DNA of 64,000 bases from positions 1,116,001 through 1,180,000 of the forward strand of contig OZ244901.1 in the NCBI GenBank assembly GCA_965221545.1, given 5' to 3'. Source of the DNA: JAJEFO01 sp022819605 (GTDB lineage: Bacteria > Pseudomonadota > Alphaproteobacteria > Rhodobacterales > Rhodobacteraceae). The notes beneath the pieces are model-generated. The model had not been told where the DNA came from and did no database searches. It saw only the letters and a program-made list of their open reading frames with translations. Positions 1 through 9,069 of this stretch are shown one piece after another. A program made the position numbers and the translations under genes. The number at the start of each line of letters is the position of its first letter. Within the stretch, counting starts at the first letter, position 1.

Positions 1-461
1 TCGGTCGGCAGTTCGGGAGGAAACGCGGGGTCGAGCTCCGGGCCGTCCACGAGTGCGTACTGCTCGGAGTCCGCGAACGAGAGGTCGGGAAGGCGCTGAC
101 CGGGGAACTGCGCCCACCAGCCGGCCATCAGGTAGTCAGCCGGATCGGCGCTGTCCCAGCTTACGAGGGCGTAGGCGACCGTCGTGCCGTCGTCGGTTTC
201 CTTGACGAACGTCCAGTCCCGGGCCTGGTGGCCGGGAAGGGGCGTGCTGCCGAGCGCGGTCGCGACGGCATCCTCGGCCGTGTTGACGGACGCCTCGGCG
301 CCGTCCTCCAGCGTCAGGAACACGCGCAGCTGCGGCCCGGAGAATTCCGAGTTCCGCCCGTGATGGATCCCGCCCTCGTCTTCGGCAGGCTCGCCGTTCC
401 GGGAACAGGCGCCGACGGTCAGCGCCAGAACGGTTCCGAGCAGGATCGTGATCGGTCTCAT
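1..461 (-). CDS. Putative lipoprotein, 5' part only (runs off left edge)
   Basis: Reading the minus strand from the ATG at 461 gives an uninterrupted frame to the window edge (153 codons). The N-terminus MRPITILLGTVLALTVGAC is a classic lipoprotein signal: short basic start, hydrophobic core and a V-G-A-C lipobox with Cys at residue 19. The mature part is acidic and rich in Asp, Glu and Trp, with no family I recognise. The product is probably anchored in the inner or outer membrane facing the periplasm. The 3' end lies outside the window, so total length and neighbours are unknown. Function is not assigned; the signal peptide is directly visible and the rest is inference. Confidence 0.7.
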   Translation of the reverse strand, partial: MRPITILLGTVLALTVGACSRNGEPAEDEGGIHHGRNSEFSGPQLRVFLTLEDGAEASVNTAEDAVATALGSTPLPGHQARDWTFVKETDDGTTVAYALVSWDSADPADYLMAGWWAQFPGQRLPDLSFADSEQYALVDGPELDPAFPPELPT

Positions 462-1599
462 GGCCAGCCTCCCATGTGCTTCCTGACTTGAACCCAAGCC
501 AGCATATGCCGTTTACCCACCACCGCAACCCGCGACTTCGGTCTCCCTTCGGTCCTGAGTTCAGGAAGGCTGGAAGTCCCGCCCCACGTCACGGTCCGGA
601 GGCGCCGACCGCCAGAGAACGCCGACTGGAACGACGTCGTCAATGCCGACGCAAAAGGCTGAATGCCCCCAACAAAAGGCGAAAAGCGAAAGGCCGGGAG
701 GCAATCCGTCAACACCGCACGCCCCCGCACGCCCCCGCACGTCGTGATCTCCAGACCGACACGGCCAAATCGTCGCTCAAAAGCGCGGAGAACCGTCAAA
801 ATCCCGCTGTCTTGAATCGCCGCCGACAACTACCCAGTCGTGGCTGGCTGGATGCCAGTAACCGGCGAGGTGCGGAATGGCTTGCCCGTTTCTCGCGTTT
901 CTGCAATTGATAATGCGGTCGCCTGTTCGACGTTGTCGGCGTTCTGTCCCTGATGGCGTCATTCGGGTCGCGCAGGCGGCCACGACCGGGGCCGGCGATG
1001 CGATGGTCCCTCGCGCGACGAGCCGTACTTGGTCTCCTCTTCAGATCCTTCGTGGAGCCCCGGCGCGAATGCGGACCGGCGGGAACGGCAGGGACGGAAT
1101 CCGGCAATCGTTCCAGCAAGTCGATTGACGCAGGATGGACGGATGGCGGCCGTGGATCCCGAACCGGGCGCCATGGGTAATGAGCCTCGGGCCCGGGATC
1201 GCGGGCGGCGCGACCATTCCACTACGGACAAGAGAGACGAATCTCCGGGAGCCAAACTGTCGGCGGCAGGCTGGACCAATTCGCGGCTCCCGGCTACTGG
1301 CGATGTGGGCGATCGCCAGACAGCTGCATCGGAAACGGAACGTCAAAAAGCATGCACGGACAGGGATCGGCCTGTGCAAGGAACGTCCCCAGCGTCCCAC
1401 GCGGGGACCGCCGCTTGGCAGGTCCGGGAGATCGTGCCAGAGCCGGGAACCGACTTGTCCAACGCCGCATCGGCAACGGCGTGATCGCCATGCGCCTACG
1501 GCCCGAAGGCAGGGCTTGGGCCTTCCAGACTCAAGGCGCGGTTCGATTCCTGCCAATCCGCTCCGGTCCTGTTCGGCCGGGGCCAGCGGCCCCCCCCCC
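462..1599. other. No convincing gene
   Basis: About 1.1 kb in which all frames are short, arginine-rich and overlapping, without a family signature or a good ribosome binding site. A short direct repeat of the decamer CCGCACGCCC lies near 715-740, and a run of ten C lies near 1590-1600. It looks like degraded or non-coding sequence. Confidence 0.5.
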
Positions 1600-1965
1600 G
1601 GATGCGCCGCGCGCCGCAAACGCTGTACCGCGTTGTAACGGCGGTGTCGCGAACGCGGACACCCTCCCCGTGCCTAACGTCTAGATCAGCGACCGGAACC
1701 TCGCCCGAAGGTCCGCAACTGCACGTGATCCGGAGTATGCCGTCGCGCAGGCAGCCCAACCGTTGCCCTTCAAGACGCAATTCCAGGTCGTGCCTAGAGG
1801 CGGCCTCGGGCTGGTCAGTGCCCGGCGGGCGGTCCTTGAAGGGAGCGTCGGGGACGGAAATCGGGGTCGGTTTCGATGCCGCATTCGTCAAGCGGAATCT
1901 GCTCGATGAAATTCGGCGTGACGAGCCGACCTGCGCGGACCTCCTTGAACTCTTTGCCATCAGTT
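1600..1965 (-). pseudogene. Decayed small zinc-ribbon-like protein
   Basis: Two minus-strand frames together resemble one small protein. The 5' part (about 1965-1815) reads GKEFKEVRAGRL and LVTPNFIEQIPLDECGI, then hits a stop. The 3' part continues one frame over with LRDGILRITCSCG, SGEVPVADL and RYSVCGARRIRG. The second part has the layout of small alphaproteobacterial zinc-ribbon proteins: a C-x-C-G knuckle, a conserved S-G-x-V-P-V-A-x-L stretch and a second C-G-A-R knuckle. One Cys of the second knuckle appears replaced by Tyr. The frame change and lost Cys suggest a pseudogene, although a sequencing error cannot be excluded. The family name is from memory of similar proteins. Confidence 0.35.
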
Positions 1966-2176
1966 CTCCTATCTCCGATGCGCCGCCGAAACATCCCCGA
2001 ACCTGGTGCAGACCTGCCGAAGCAAGGCCTCGGCCTTCTCATCCGCGCGGCCCATAAAAGGCGATTCCCAGCCGATCCAGTTTCCCATGGACACGCAATT
2101 TGCCATTGCTTCCCACTCGCTCCGGCGCAATCCTTGCGTGCCGCATTTTCGGACGCAACGGCGGGACAAGGCATTC

Positions 2177-4639
2177 ATGGCCACTCTCCTTCGCTTGCTC
2201 GCACGACTCGCTTTCTTCCTGCTGGCGTTCGCGCTGGCGATTTCGGCGTGCGTCTACCTGTTCCTCCTGCGTTCGATTCCGGACCGCTCGGAGGCATTTG
2301 CGGTTGCGGGCATCACCGCTCCCGTCGAAATCGTCCGCGACGGCGCGGACGTTCCGCACGTCTTCGCCGAAACCGACGAGGACGCGTTCTTCGGCCTCGG
2401 CCTTGCACATGCCCAGGACAGGCTGTGGCAGATGACCATGCTGCGGCGCACGGCGCAGGGCCGGCTCTCGGAGATCCTCGGATCCCGCACGCTGGCGGTC
2501 GACGAGCTGATGCGCAGGCTTGACATCCATCCGCTGGCGGTCGCCTCGGTCGCGGCGCAGGACGCCTACACGCGCCGCGCGCTCGAAGCGTATGCCGGCG
2601 GCGTCAACGCCTGGCTGGCCGTGGCCGGTAGGGGTGCACGGGGCCGCGGCGCACCGGAGTTCTTGCTGTTCGGTTCCGACGTCCCGCCCTGGCAGCCTGC
2701 CGATTCGATCGCCATCGGAAAGCTCATGGCGTGGCGGCTTTCCGGACACCTTCGCGACGAGGTGCTGCGCGCGCAGCTTGCCGGCCTGCTGCCGGAGGCG
2801 CGCCTGCACGACCTTCTTTCCGACACGGCCGACGACGGCCCGACCGGCGCTTCCGGCTTCGCGACGCATTTCGGCACGCCCGCTGCCCGGCAGGTGCCGG
2901 CCCCAGCGCCCGGAACCCGGCCTTCGCCCGTCATGTGGCCCGGGACCGAAGGCGCGTCGAACGCGTGGGCGGCCGCGCCGGAACGGACGGCGGCAGGCGG
3001 CGCCCTCCTGGCCAACGACCTGCATATCGAGTTCGCGGCCCCGTCGGTCTGGCATCTTGCGCGGCTGGAACTGGCCACGGGCGGCGTGATCGGCGGGACG
3101 GTCCCAGGCATTCCGGCCGTTCTGACGGGCCGGTCAAACCGTCTCGCTTGGGGCCTCGCCCATGCCCATGCGGACGACCAGGACCTCTTCTTGGAGAGGC
3201 TGAATCCGGACGACCCGGAAGAGGTCCTGACGCCCGACGGATGGAAGCGGCTCGAGTCGCGCCGGTCGGTCATTGCCGTCAAGGGTGCGGATCCCGTGAC
3301 CGTCACGCTGCGATGGAGCGGGAACGGCCCGGTCCTGCCCGACTCCAGCCACGACATCGCGTCCATCGTCCCGCCGGGCCATGTCGCGGCTCTTTCGTGG
3401 ACGGCCCTGGATCCCGCCGACACTTCGGTGCAAGCCATGATCGGGATCATGCGCGCCCGAAGCGTGGACGAGGCGATCGCGGCGGGCGAGGGTTTCGTCG
3501 CGCCGGCGCAGAACCTCGTTGTCGCCGACCACGAGGAGGTCGCGCACAAGGTCATCGGCGCGCTGCCCCGCCGCTCGGCCAGGAACCAGGCCCGGGGCCG
3601 CGTCCCGGCGCCGGGCTGGCATCCGGACAACAGGTGGCTGGGCATCCTCCCCTACGTGACGAATCCGGTGTTCCGGAACCCGTCCGACGGCATCGTCGGG
3701 AACACCGGCAACAGGATGACCGGCCGGGCCTACCCCCTGCATGTCAGCCATCGATGGGGCGACACGCAAAGGATCCGGAGGCTGCGGCACCTGATCGGAT
3801 ACCGGAAGCTCCACACTCGCGAGAGCTTCGTCGAGGCGCAGCTCGACGCCGTCTCCCTCCCCGCACGCAAGTTGGTGCCGCTGGTCGCGCGCGACCTCCG
3901 GGTCACGCGGGAGACCGCGAAGGAGGGCGCCGACGCGCGCCTCCGCCGTGTCGCGCTCGACCTCCTGGCCGCATGGAACGGCGGGATGGACGAGAACGCC
4001 CCGGAACCGCTGATCTACGCAGCCTGGATGCAGCGGCTGCAGGACAGGCTGGTCAGGGACGAGCTCGGCCCGCTTGCGGACAGGCTTCCGCATGTCAGGC
4101 CGGTGTTCCTCGAACGCGTATTCCGGAACGTCGGCGGGGCCGGCGCGTGGTGCGACGTGATCCGGACCGAACGCCCGGAAACGTGCGCGGAGATCGCGAG
4201 GCTCTCGCTTGACGATGCGCTGCACCGGATCGTCGGGACATACGGCGCGCCGCTGGAATCGCTCCGCTGGGGCGACGCGCACCAGGCCGTCCACAGGCAC
4301 GCCGTGCTCGGGGAGAGCGGCTGGCTGGCCGCGCTCGTGAACATCCGCCATCCGGCTTCCGGCGGAGACCACACGCTCATGCGCAGCCGGACCGCCGGGG
4401 CCGGACCCGAGCCCCTTGCCGGCACCCACGGCCCCGGATACCGGGGCGTGTACGATCTTGCCGACCCGGACGGTTCCGTCTTCGTGATTTCCACCGGGCA
4501 GTCAGGCCACCCGCTGAGCCCCCGCTACGACGATCTCGGCGAGCTCTGGCGGCGCGGCGAATACGTCCCGATGGCGCTGAACCCGAACATTGCAAGGGCC
4601 GGTTCGAGCGTGACCACATGGCTGCTGCCGAGCGAATGA
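2177..4639 (+). CDS. Penicillin acylase family protein (Ntn hydrolase, peptidase S45)
   Basis: An 820-residue protein of the S45 N-terminal-nucleophile hydrolases, which cleave amide bonds of beta-lactams, N-acyl-homoserine lactones or related acyl amides after autocatalytic processing in the periplasm. Residues about 1-31 form a basic start and a hydrophobic membrane or signal segment. The alpha-subunit region carries D-V-P-H-V and L-G-L-A-H-A-Q-D-R-L-W-Q. The processing site G-A-S-N-A-W puts the nucleophile Ser at residue 261. The conserved G-N-T-G-N-R motif, home of the catalytic Asn in the family, follows in the beta subunit. The ATG at 2177 is chosen over the longer frame from 2006 because it starts directly at the hydrophobic segment and has AAGG upstream. 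It stands alone on the plus strand. Substrate is not predictable; quorum quenching is a known role of relatives. Confidence 0.9.
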   Translation: MATLLRLLARLAFFLLAFALAISACVYLFLLRSIPDRSEAFAVAGITAPVEIVRDGADVPHVFAETDEDAFFGLGLAHAQDRLWQMTMLRRTAQGRLSEILGSRTLAVDELMRRLDIHPLAVASVAAQDAYTRRALEAYAGGVNAWLAVAGRGARGRGAPEFLLFGSDVPPWQPADSIAIGKLMAWRLSGHLRDEVLRAQLAGLLPEARLHDLLSDTADDGPTGASGFATHFGTPAARQVPAPAPGTRPSPVMWPGTEGASNAWAAAPERTAAGGALLANDLHIEFAAPSVWHLARLELATGGVIGGTVPGIPAVLTGRSNRLAWGLAHAHADDQDLFLERLNPDDPEEVLTPDGWKRLESRRSVIAVKGADPVTVTLRWSGNGPVLPDSSHDIASIVPPGHVAALSWTALDPADTSVQAMIGIMRARSVDEAIAAGEGFVAPAQNLVVADHEEVAHKVIGALPRRSARNQARGRVPAPGWHPDNRWLGILPYVTNPVFRNPSDGIVGNTGNRMTGRAYPLHVSHRWGDTQRIRRLRHLIGYRKLHTRESFVEAQLDAVSLPARKLVPLVARDLRVTRETAKEGADARLRRVALDLLAAWNGGMDENAPEPLIYAAWMQRLQDRLVRDELGPLADRLPHVRPVFLERVFRNVGGAGAWCDVIRTERPETCAEIARLSLDDALHRIVGTYGAPLESLRWGDAHQAVHRHAVLGESGWLAALVNIRHPASGGDHTLMRSRTAGAGPEPLAGTHGPGYRGVYDLADPDGSVFVISTGQSGHPLSPRYDDLGELWRRGEYVPMALNPNIARAGSSVTTWLLPSE

Positions 4640-5312
4640 CCGGGCAATGCAGGTGCCGCCCCGGTCCCGAGCTTCTTCCAGGACACGGGTGTTGGCTGCC
4701 GCCGTCGCTCCGGAATGCGATCTCGCCCTGGTCATAGGCACGCTGGCGAGCTCCTCCAGGAAACGGCGTCGGAACAGGTTGGCAAGGACCTTGACGGGGC
4801 GAGGAACCGGCCGCTGCCGGTCTTCCAGTCCCCGGTCTCGACGTCGAAGCCGCCGCTGGGGACCACGCAGTGGAGGTGGGAATGCCAGAGGAGCCTCTGG
4901 TTCCAGGTGTGCAGCATGGCGGTGCCGCCGATGAGGATGCCGCTGCGGCGGGGATCGGCGGCGATGGTCCGCAGCGTCTCGGTCGCGGTCCTGAACAGGA
5001 TGTCGAGCACGGTCTTCCGGTTGCGGCGATCTCGCCCGACATGGTGAAGACGACGTGGAAGGTAAGGACCGGCAGGATGTCCCGGGCCCTGGCCTTCATC
5101 CACCGGCGGGCGGCGGCACCCTGGCACGCTGGGCAGTGCCGGTTCCGGCAGGAGGTGTACCGGGGATGCTCGCGCCCGCATACGTCGCACTGATAGAGAT
5201 GGCCGCCGACGACGGCGGTTCGACGGGTCTCGATGGCGGCCATGACCTTGACCCGGCTTGGGCCGGGCCGGCGCGGCGGGAGATCTCCGCCACGCCGGCA
5301 TGGTCCTGCGCC
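4640..5312 (-). pseudogene. IS91-family transposase remnant, frameshifted
   Basis: The minus strand carries pieces of an IS91-type rolling-circle transposase in at least three frames. One frame from 5243 has KVMAAIETRRTAVVGGH followed by a zinc-binding N-terminus (C-D-V-C-G, then C-R-N-R-H-C-P-A-C-Q-G) and F-H-V-V-F-T. A second frame (about 5030-4790) has L-F-R-T-A-T-E-T-L-R-T-I-A-A-D-P and the H-L-H-C-V-V-P-S-G-G motif typical of these HUH/Y1 enzymes. A third frame has N-L-F-R-R-R-F-L-E-E-L. The catalytic-Tyr C-terminal region is missing. The element cannot make an active enzyme. It abuts the integrase fragments to its right. Confidence 0.8.
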
Positions 5313-5317
5313 ACGGA

Positions 5318-5512
5318 TCAGGAGGCGTTCAGGAGGCGGAAGCCGGAGACCGAGTGATCGAGGGCCTCGAACATCTTGCCCGTGGCGCGGGTGTAGTCGC
5401 GCGTCGCGTCGGCGTTCCGATGGCCGAAGGCGTCCTGGATGACATCGATGCTGCCGCCGCGCTCATGCCAGTGAGTTGCCGCGCTGTGCCTCCTATCTCG
5501 TGCACGAGATAG
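5318..5512 (-). pseudogene. Tyrosine recombinase C-terminal fragment (minus strand)
   Basis: The frame ending at the TGA 5320-5318 reads R-H-S-A-A-T-H-W, then I-Q-D-A-F-G-H-R-N-A-D-A-T-R-D-Y-T-R-A. This is the C-terminal catalytic part of a phage-type integrase: R-H-S-x-A-T-H box, x-G-H box, and the Tyr nucleophile in D-Y-T. The N-terminal two thirds are absent. Upstream the frame runs straight into the palindrome at 5493-5512 and then into an oppositely oriented integrase fragment. Confidence 0.75.
5493..5512. repeat. 20-bp perfect palindrome joining two integrase fragments
   Basis: CTATCTCGTGCACGAGATAG is identical to its reverse complement. It encodes L-S-R-A-R-D at the start of the integrase fragment on either strand, directly before the R-H box of both. 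The position suggests a recombination or inversion joint; that is inference. Confidence 0.9.
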
Positions 5513-5732
5513 TCGCCACGCCTGCGCCCTGAACATCCTCAATGCGACCGGCGAAATCCGCAAGGTCTCGCTGTGGCTGGGACACCAGTCGCTCCAGACC
5601 ACGGAGATGTACCTTCGCACGGATCCCGCCGAAAAGCTGGACATGCTCTCGGAATGGCATTCCCCGGGTCTTGGCAAGGGACGGTTCACGGGAGTGAAGG
5701 ATGAGCTGATGGCATTGCTTGCGAACCTCTGA
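5493..5732 (+). pseudogene. Tyrosine recombinase C-terminal fragment (plus strand)
   Basis: An open plus-strand frame without its own start reads R-H-A-C-A-L-N-I-L-N-A-T-G-E-I, then L-W-L-G-H-Q-S-L-Q-T-T-E-M-Y-L-R. This is the R-H-x-x-A, L-G-H and catalytic Tyr block of an XerC/phage-integrase-type recombinase, followed by about 40 residues to a TGA at 5732. It is a different integrase from the minus-strand fragment next to it (T-T-E-M-Y versus T-R-D-Y-T). The N-terminal domain and first catalytic Arg are missing, so it is not functional. Confidence 0.75.
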
Positions 5733-5904
5733 GTCCGAATCTTTGTGGGAACCTGATCAGCACAAAAGGGCAAGTCAAGACAGCCAGTCGGGACTCAAGA
5801 TTCACATAACCACTTGGTTACCATCAACCGGACCAGCTCAAGCCCTGAAGTGTCGAACTTGGGGATGCCAATCACTTTCTCTGAATTCCGAAGCGACAGG
5901 CGGC

Positions 5905-5929
5905 GCATGCGGACCTGAGATCCGCATGC
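5905..5929. terminator. Hairpin downstream of the BCCT gene
   Basis: GCATGCGGA and TCCGCATGC form a 9-bp GC-rich stem with a 7-nt loop, 17 bp beyond the stop of the minus-strand transporter gene. There is no clear U-tract on the minus-strand side, so it may be only a weak terminator or an mRNA-stabilising hairpin. Confidence 0.45.
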
Positions 5930-5945
5930 ACCGCGCGATGTGAGC

Positions 5946-7538
5946 CTATCTGTTCAGATAAATCCGTTCTTTGCGGTCAGAATATTCCGGAACCGGAAAG
6001 TCTTCGCGCAACGCCTTCAATATCCCGTAAGCCATGCACAGACACACGACTGCCAGTGGAAGTCCAGCAACGATCGAGGCCGTCTGCAGTGCTTGAAGAC
6101 CGCCGGCAAGTAGCAGCACAGCCGCAACGACACCCGAGAGCAAACCCCAGAACAAACGGAATTTTACCGGTGGGTGTTCATCTCCCATGGACAACATTGT
6201 GCAGATCACCAAAGTTCCTGAATCCGACGATGTGACGAACCAGGAAATGAGCAGAATTGTTGTCAGACTGGTCAGCACGATCGTGAAACCACCCAGCCTC
6301 AGACCTTCCAGCGCTTTATAAATCCCTGTCGAATAGTCAGAATTCACGGCATCCAGCAATCCGATTTCGTCAAACAATTCCATTCCGATGGAGCCGCCGC
6401 CGAAAACCGCAAGCCACAGCACCAGGACAATGGTGGGAACCAGCAATACGAATGCCACAAATTCGCGAATTGTGCGACCACGTGAGATGCGCGCGATGAA
6501 AAGACCAACGAAAGGACACCAGGCGACCCACCAGCCCCAGTAGAAAACTGTCCACCAGCCTTGCCACTCGCTTTCCGGATTGCCATCTATCCAGAAGCCC
6601 ATCGGAAGGAAAGAGACCGCATAGTCCCCTACGACGGTGACCATGATTCCCAAGATGAATGCGGTTGGTCCGAAGACTAGGAAAATCAGCAGCAGGACAA
6701 TGCTGGCGATGACATTGATCTCACTGAGGATTCTGACCCCTTTTTCGACGCCGGAAACGGCTGATGCCGTTCCAAGAATCGTGATCGCTCCAATCAGTAT
6801 CAATTGATTTCCAATCGAATTCGATAATCCAAACAGGTTCTCCAGACCGGCATTGATGGCCAAAACTCCCATACCGAGCGAGGTAGCCAAACCAAAGACC
6901 GTTCCAAACACACCCACCAAGTCGACCGCATGCCCCCAAAAGCCGAAAATCTTGTCTTTCAACAGCGGATAGAGCGCTGTGCGCAGTGTCAGCGGCAAGT
7001 CATTCCGATAGGCGAAATAGGCCAGACACATTCCGACGAGAACATAGAGCGCCCAGCCATGAAGGCCCCAATGAAACAATGTGATCCGGACAGCGACGAC
7101 TGCCGCCTCTGGAGTGTTCGGCTCCACTCCCGCAGCTTCAATGAAGGGATTGCCCTGAACGTGGTACAATGGTTCCGCAACCCCCCAATAGAGAAGACCG
7201 GAACCCATGCCCGCACTGAATAGCATGCTGACCCACGAAAACGTCGAGAAATCCGGTGTGTCGTCGTCCTTGCCGAGTTTCAATTCACCAAACCGACTGA
7301 ATGGCAGCCAAATCACAAATACGAGAATGAGCGAGACCACACCGACATAGAACCAGTCCAGAGAGGAGTTGATCAGACCGTTCAATCCGGAGAAGACGCC
7401 GCTCGCGCGTTCAACATCCGATATTGTATAGCCCACAAACAAAATGATGATGACCATCGAAGCAATGGCCATCAGGGAGTTGGCACCGGATAGAATTCCG
7501 GAACTTGCCACGTGAGAGTTGCGTTGATAGTTCGACAT
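5946..7538 (-). CDS. BCCT-family transporter (betaine/choline/carnitine type)
   Basis: A 530-residue polytopic membrane protein with the length and about 12 hydrophobic segments expected of the BCCT family, which takes up trimethylammonium compounds with Na+ or H+. Diagnostic stretches are the glycine-rich G-M-G-S-G-L-L-Y-W-G-V-A-E-P and the Trp-rich F-Y-W-G-W-W-V-A-W-C-P-F-V-G-L-F-I-A-R-I-S-R-G-R-T box. Two ATGs lie close together. I use the one at 7538 (MSNYQ) because the GGGGAG at about 7546-7551 is well spaced for it and too close to the ATG at 7544. It follows the binding-protein gene by about 15 bp, so the two are likely co-transcribed. The substrate cannot be told; glycine betaine, choline, carnitine or DMSP are all possible. 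The long charged C-terminal tail of osmosensing BetP is absent. Confidence 0.92.
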   Translation of the reverse strand: MSNYQRNSHVASSGILSGANSLMAIASMVIIILFVGYTISDVERASGVFSGLNGLINSSLDWFYVGVVSLILVFVIWLPFSRFGELKLGKDDDTPDFSTFSWVSMLFSAGMGSGLLYWGVAEPLYHVQGNPFIEAAGVEPNTPEAAVVAVRITLFHWGLHGWALYVLVGMCLAYFAYRNDLPLTLRTALYPLLKDKIFGFWGHAVDLVGVFGTVFGLATSLGMGVLAINAGLENLFGLSNSIGNQLILIGAITILGTASAVSGVEKGVRILSEINVIASIVLLLIFLVFGPTAFILGIMVTVVGDYAVSFLPMGFWIDGNPESEWQGWWTVFYWGWWVAWCPFVGLFIARISRGRTIREFVAFVLLVPTIVLVLWLAVFGGGSIGMELFDEIGLLDAVNSDYSTGIYKALEGLRLGGFTIVLTSLTTILLISWFVTSSDSGTLVICTMLSMGDEHPPVKFRLFWGLLSGVVAAVLLLAGGLQALQTASIVAGLPLAVVCLCMAYGILKALREDFPVPEYSDRKERIYLNR

Positions 7539-7553
7539 ATCCATGCTCCCCTT

Positions 7554-8666
7554 CTAACGTACGCCACCCATGGCACCCTGGCGCACGGATTGCATTGCCC
7601 ATTCCTCGAAACGCTCCGAAATCCTGTCATAGTTCGCCGCCCACCAACTGGCATCCGAAGCCAGGACGGATTCGGATTCGGAATCCGGACCGGTTGCAAA
7701 AGCGGATCTGACATCTTCCGGGATAAGACTGTAAGCTGACCGTCTTGTTGGCTCGAGGGGCTGATACCGCGCCTGTTGTGACAGCGCCTCGCTGCTGCTG
7801 GCATAGCGAATGAATTCCAATGCTTCCTCCAGTCGCCGCGTCCCCTTGGGAATGGCATAAAGATCCATTTCTGTGATCGCTCCATTTGTCACAACACGCA
7901 TGTTGCTCTCCGGCAGACGCGCGTGTTCGGTACCCGTAACGGTCCAGACCGCACTGACAGTTGCCAATCCCTCTTCGATATAACGGATGGGCTCACGTTC
8001 GTAAGACCACCAGAGAATCCCGGGCCGGATTTTGTCCAGCATTTCAAAGGCCCGCTCCAGACCCTCATCGGTTTCAAGCGTTGCATAGACATTCTGTGGC
8101 GACACACCATCGGCCATCAGCGCCCATTCCATCAGCACGGACGGGTCCCGTCTTGCCGCACGGGGTCCGGGAAATTTCTCGACGTCGAAGAAGTCTCTGA
8201 TTGTCGATGGGCCTTCTTCACCGAATACTCTGCTGTCGTAGGAAAATGCCGTCGACCACCTGATCCCGCCGATGCCGCATTTGCTGATCGCACCGTCAAC
8301 GAAATCCTCCGAAAAAGGAGTTCCGTCGCTTCCGTCAGGCAGAACGATGTTGTCCAATGTCTCCAGCAACCCCTGTTCACATGCTCTCAGAACATCCGCT
8401 TCGGTCATGTCGACGACATCCCAAATGACGTTGGCCGATTCAACCTGATCACGAATTTCATCGATTCCGCCAGCATAGTGCTCGACGGTGACGCTCTTTC
8501 CAGTCAGTTGCTCAAACGGGCGCACAAATCCCAGTATCTGGCTGCGCATGTAACTTCCCGTCCAAGTGACAAAAGTCAAATCTCCATGTGCCAAACCTGA
8601 ATGTGGCAGGCTGCCCACCAAAAAAACTGACAGGAATACAATCCGGATCCGTCGCCAGCCATTCAT
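7554..8666 (-). CDS. ABC-type extracellular solute-binding protein, spermidine/putrescine (PotD) type
   Basis: A 370-residue periplasmic binding protein. A Sec signal peptide (MNGWRRIRIVFLSVFLVGSL, ending near residue 27 at G-L-A-H-G) precedes L-T-F-V-T-W-T-G-S-Y, the usual start of family 1 polyamine-type binding proteins. Further along come W-D-V-V-D-M and a late A-I-P-K-G-T hinge-like segment. The ATG at 8666 has GGGAGGG seven bases upstream; the longer frame from 8717 lacks support. No ABC permease or ATPase gene lies nearby. Instead the next gene is a BCCT transporter, so the protein either feeds a transporter encoded elsewhere or is an orphan. Substrate unknown; amine-like is a guess from context. 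Confidence 0.85.
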   Translation of the reverse strand: MNGWRRIRIVFLSVFLVGSLPHSGLAHGDLTFVTWTGSYMRSQILGFVRPFEQLTGKSVTVEHYAGGIDEIRDQVESANVIWDVVDMTEADVLRACEQGLLETLDNIVLPDGSDGTPFSEDFVDGAISKCGIGGIRWSTAFSYDSRVFGEEGPSTIRDFFDVEKFPGPRAARRDPSVLMEWALMADGVSPQNVYATLETDEGLERAFEMLDKIRPGILWWSYEREPIRYIEEGLATVSAVWTVTGTEHARLPESNMRVVTNGAITEMDLYAIPKGTRRLEEALEFIRYASSSEALSQQARYQPLEPTRRSAYSLIPEDVRSAFATGPDSESESVLASDASWWAANYDRISERFEEWAMQSVRQGAMGGVR

Positions 8667-8746
8667 TTGACCCTCCCTTGACTGCAAATTGCACCTAGCT
8701 TGTTCCACTGCGCTCAATGAGCAGCCGTTTCATCTGCATCTCTGTC

Positions 8747-8794
8747 TGTCAACACATAATGTCATGGTTAGTGTCGGCTCACTCGCCGACACTA
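8747..8794 (-). promoter_or_regulatory. Possible promoter and hairpin upstream of the binding-protein gene
   Basis: On the minus strand a TTGACA hexamer (8752-8747) lies about 80 bp before the start codon, with no good -10 partner. Just upstream, TAGTGTCGGC (8769-8778) and GCCGACACTA (8785-8794) form a perfect 10-bp stem with a 6-nt loop. It could be an operator or the end of an upstream transcript. Confidence 0.4.
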
Positions 8795-9069
8795 GGTTGG
8801 ATTGAACGAAGCCGCGCCTTCGCTTGAGCGCCTCTTGCAGAAAGTGGATTGCGGTCGTTCAGGTCGATCACTGGATGTAGGCACGGACGATGGATCTTCC
8901 GGTTCCGCGTGTCGGCGACATGTTTCCGGCCTTGGATTCGGGACGGGATTCGCGCGCCGGGGCGTGTCCGTCTGGGGTCGGGTCATGCGGTCCGGTGCCG
9001 GAGGGACGAGCGGTGCCGATGCGATCCCGGGATCGCGGTTTCCGTTGCGTTCCGACCGGCGTTCCGGTC

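Noticed and set aside
1511..1565. A tRNA-Gly(TCC)-like 3' half: CCTTCC anticodon-like segment, GGTTCGATTCC T-loop and CCGCTCC acceptor-like end
   Set aside because: The T-stem does not pair, no matching 5' acceptor half or D-arm lies upstream, and it overlaps no integrase. Could be a chance match or an old attachment-site scar; not strong enough to call.
2006..2176. Longer start for the penicillin acylase
   Set aside because: The extra 57 residues precede a normal signal or membrane segment and have no similarity to the family; the ATG at 2177 is the natural start.
1969..2184. Minus-strand 71-codon frame upstream of the acylase
   Set aside because: Parts look protein-like, but it has no recognisable family, no clear ribosome binding site and overlaps the acylase start on the other strand.
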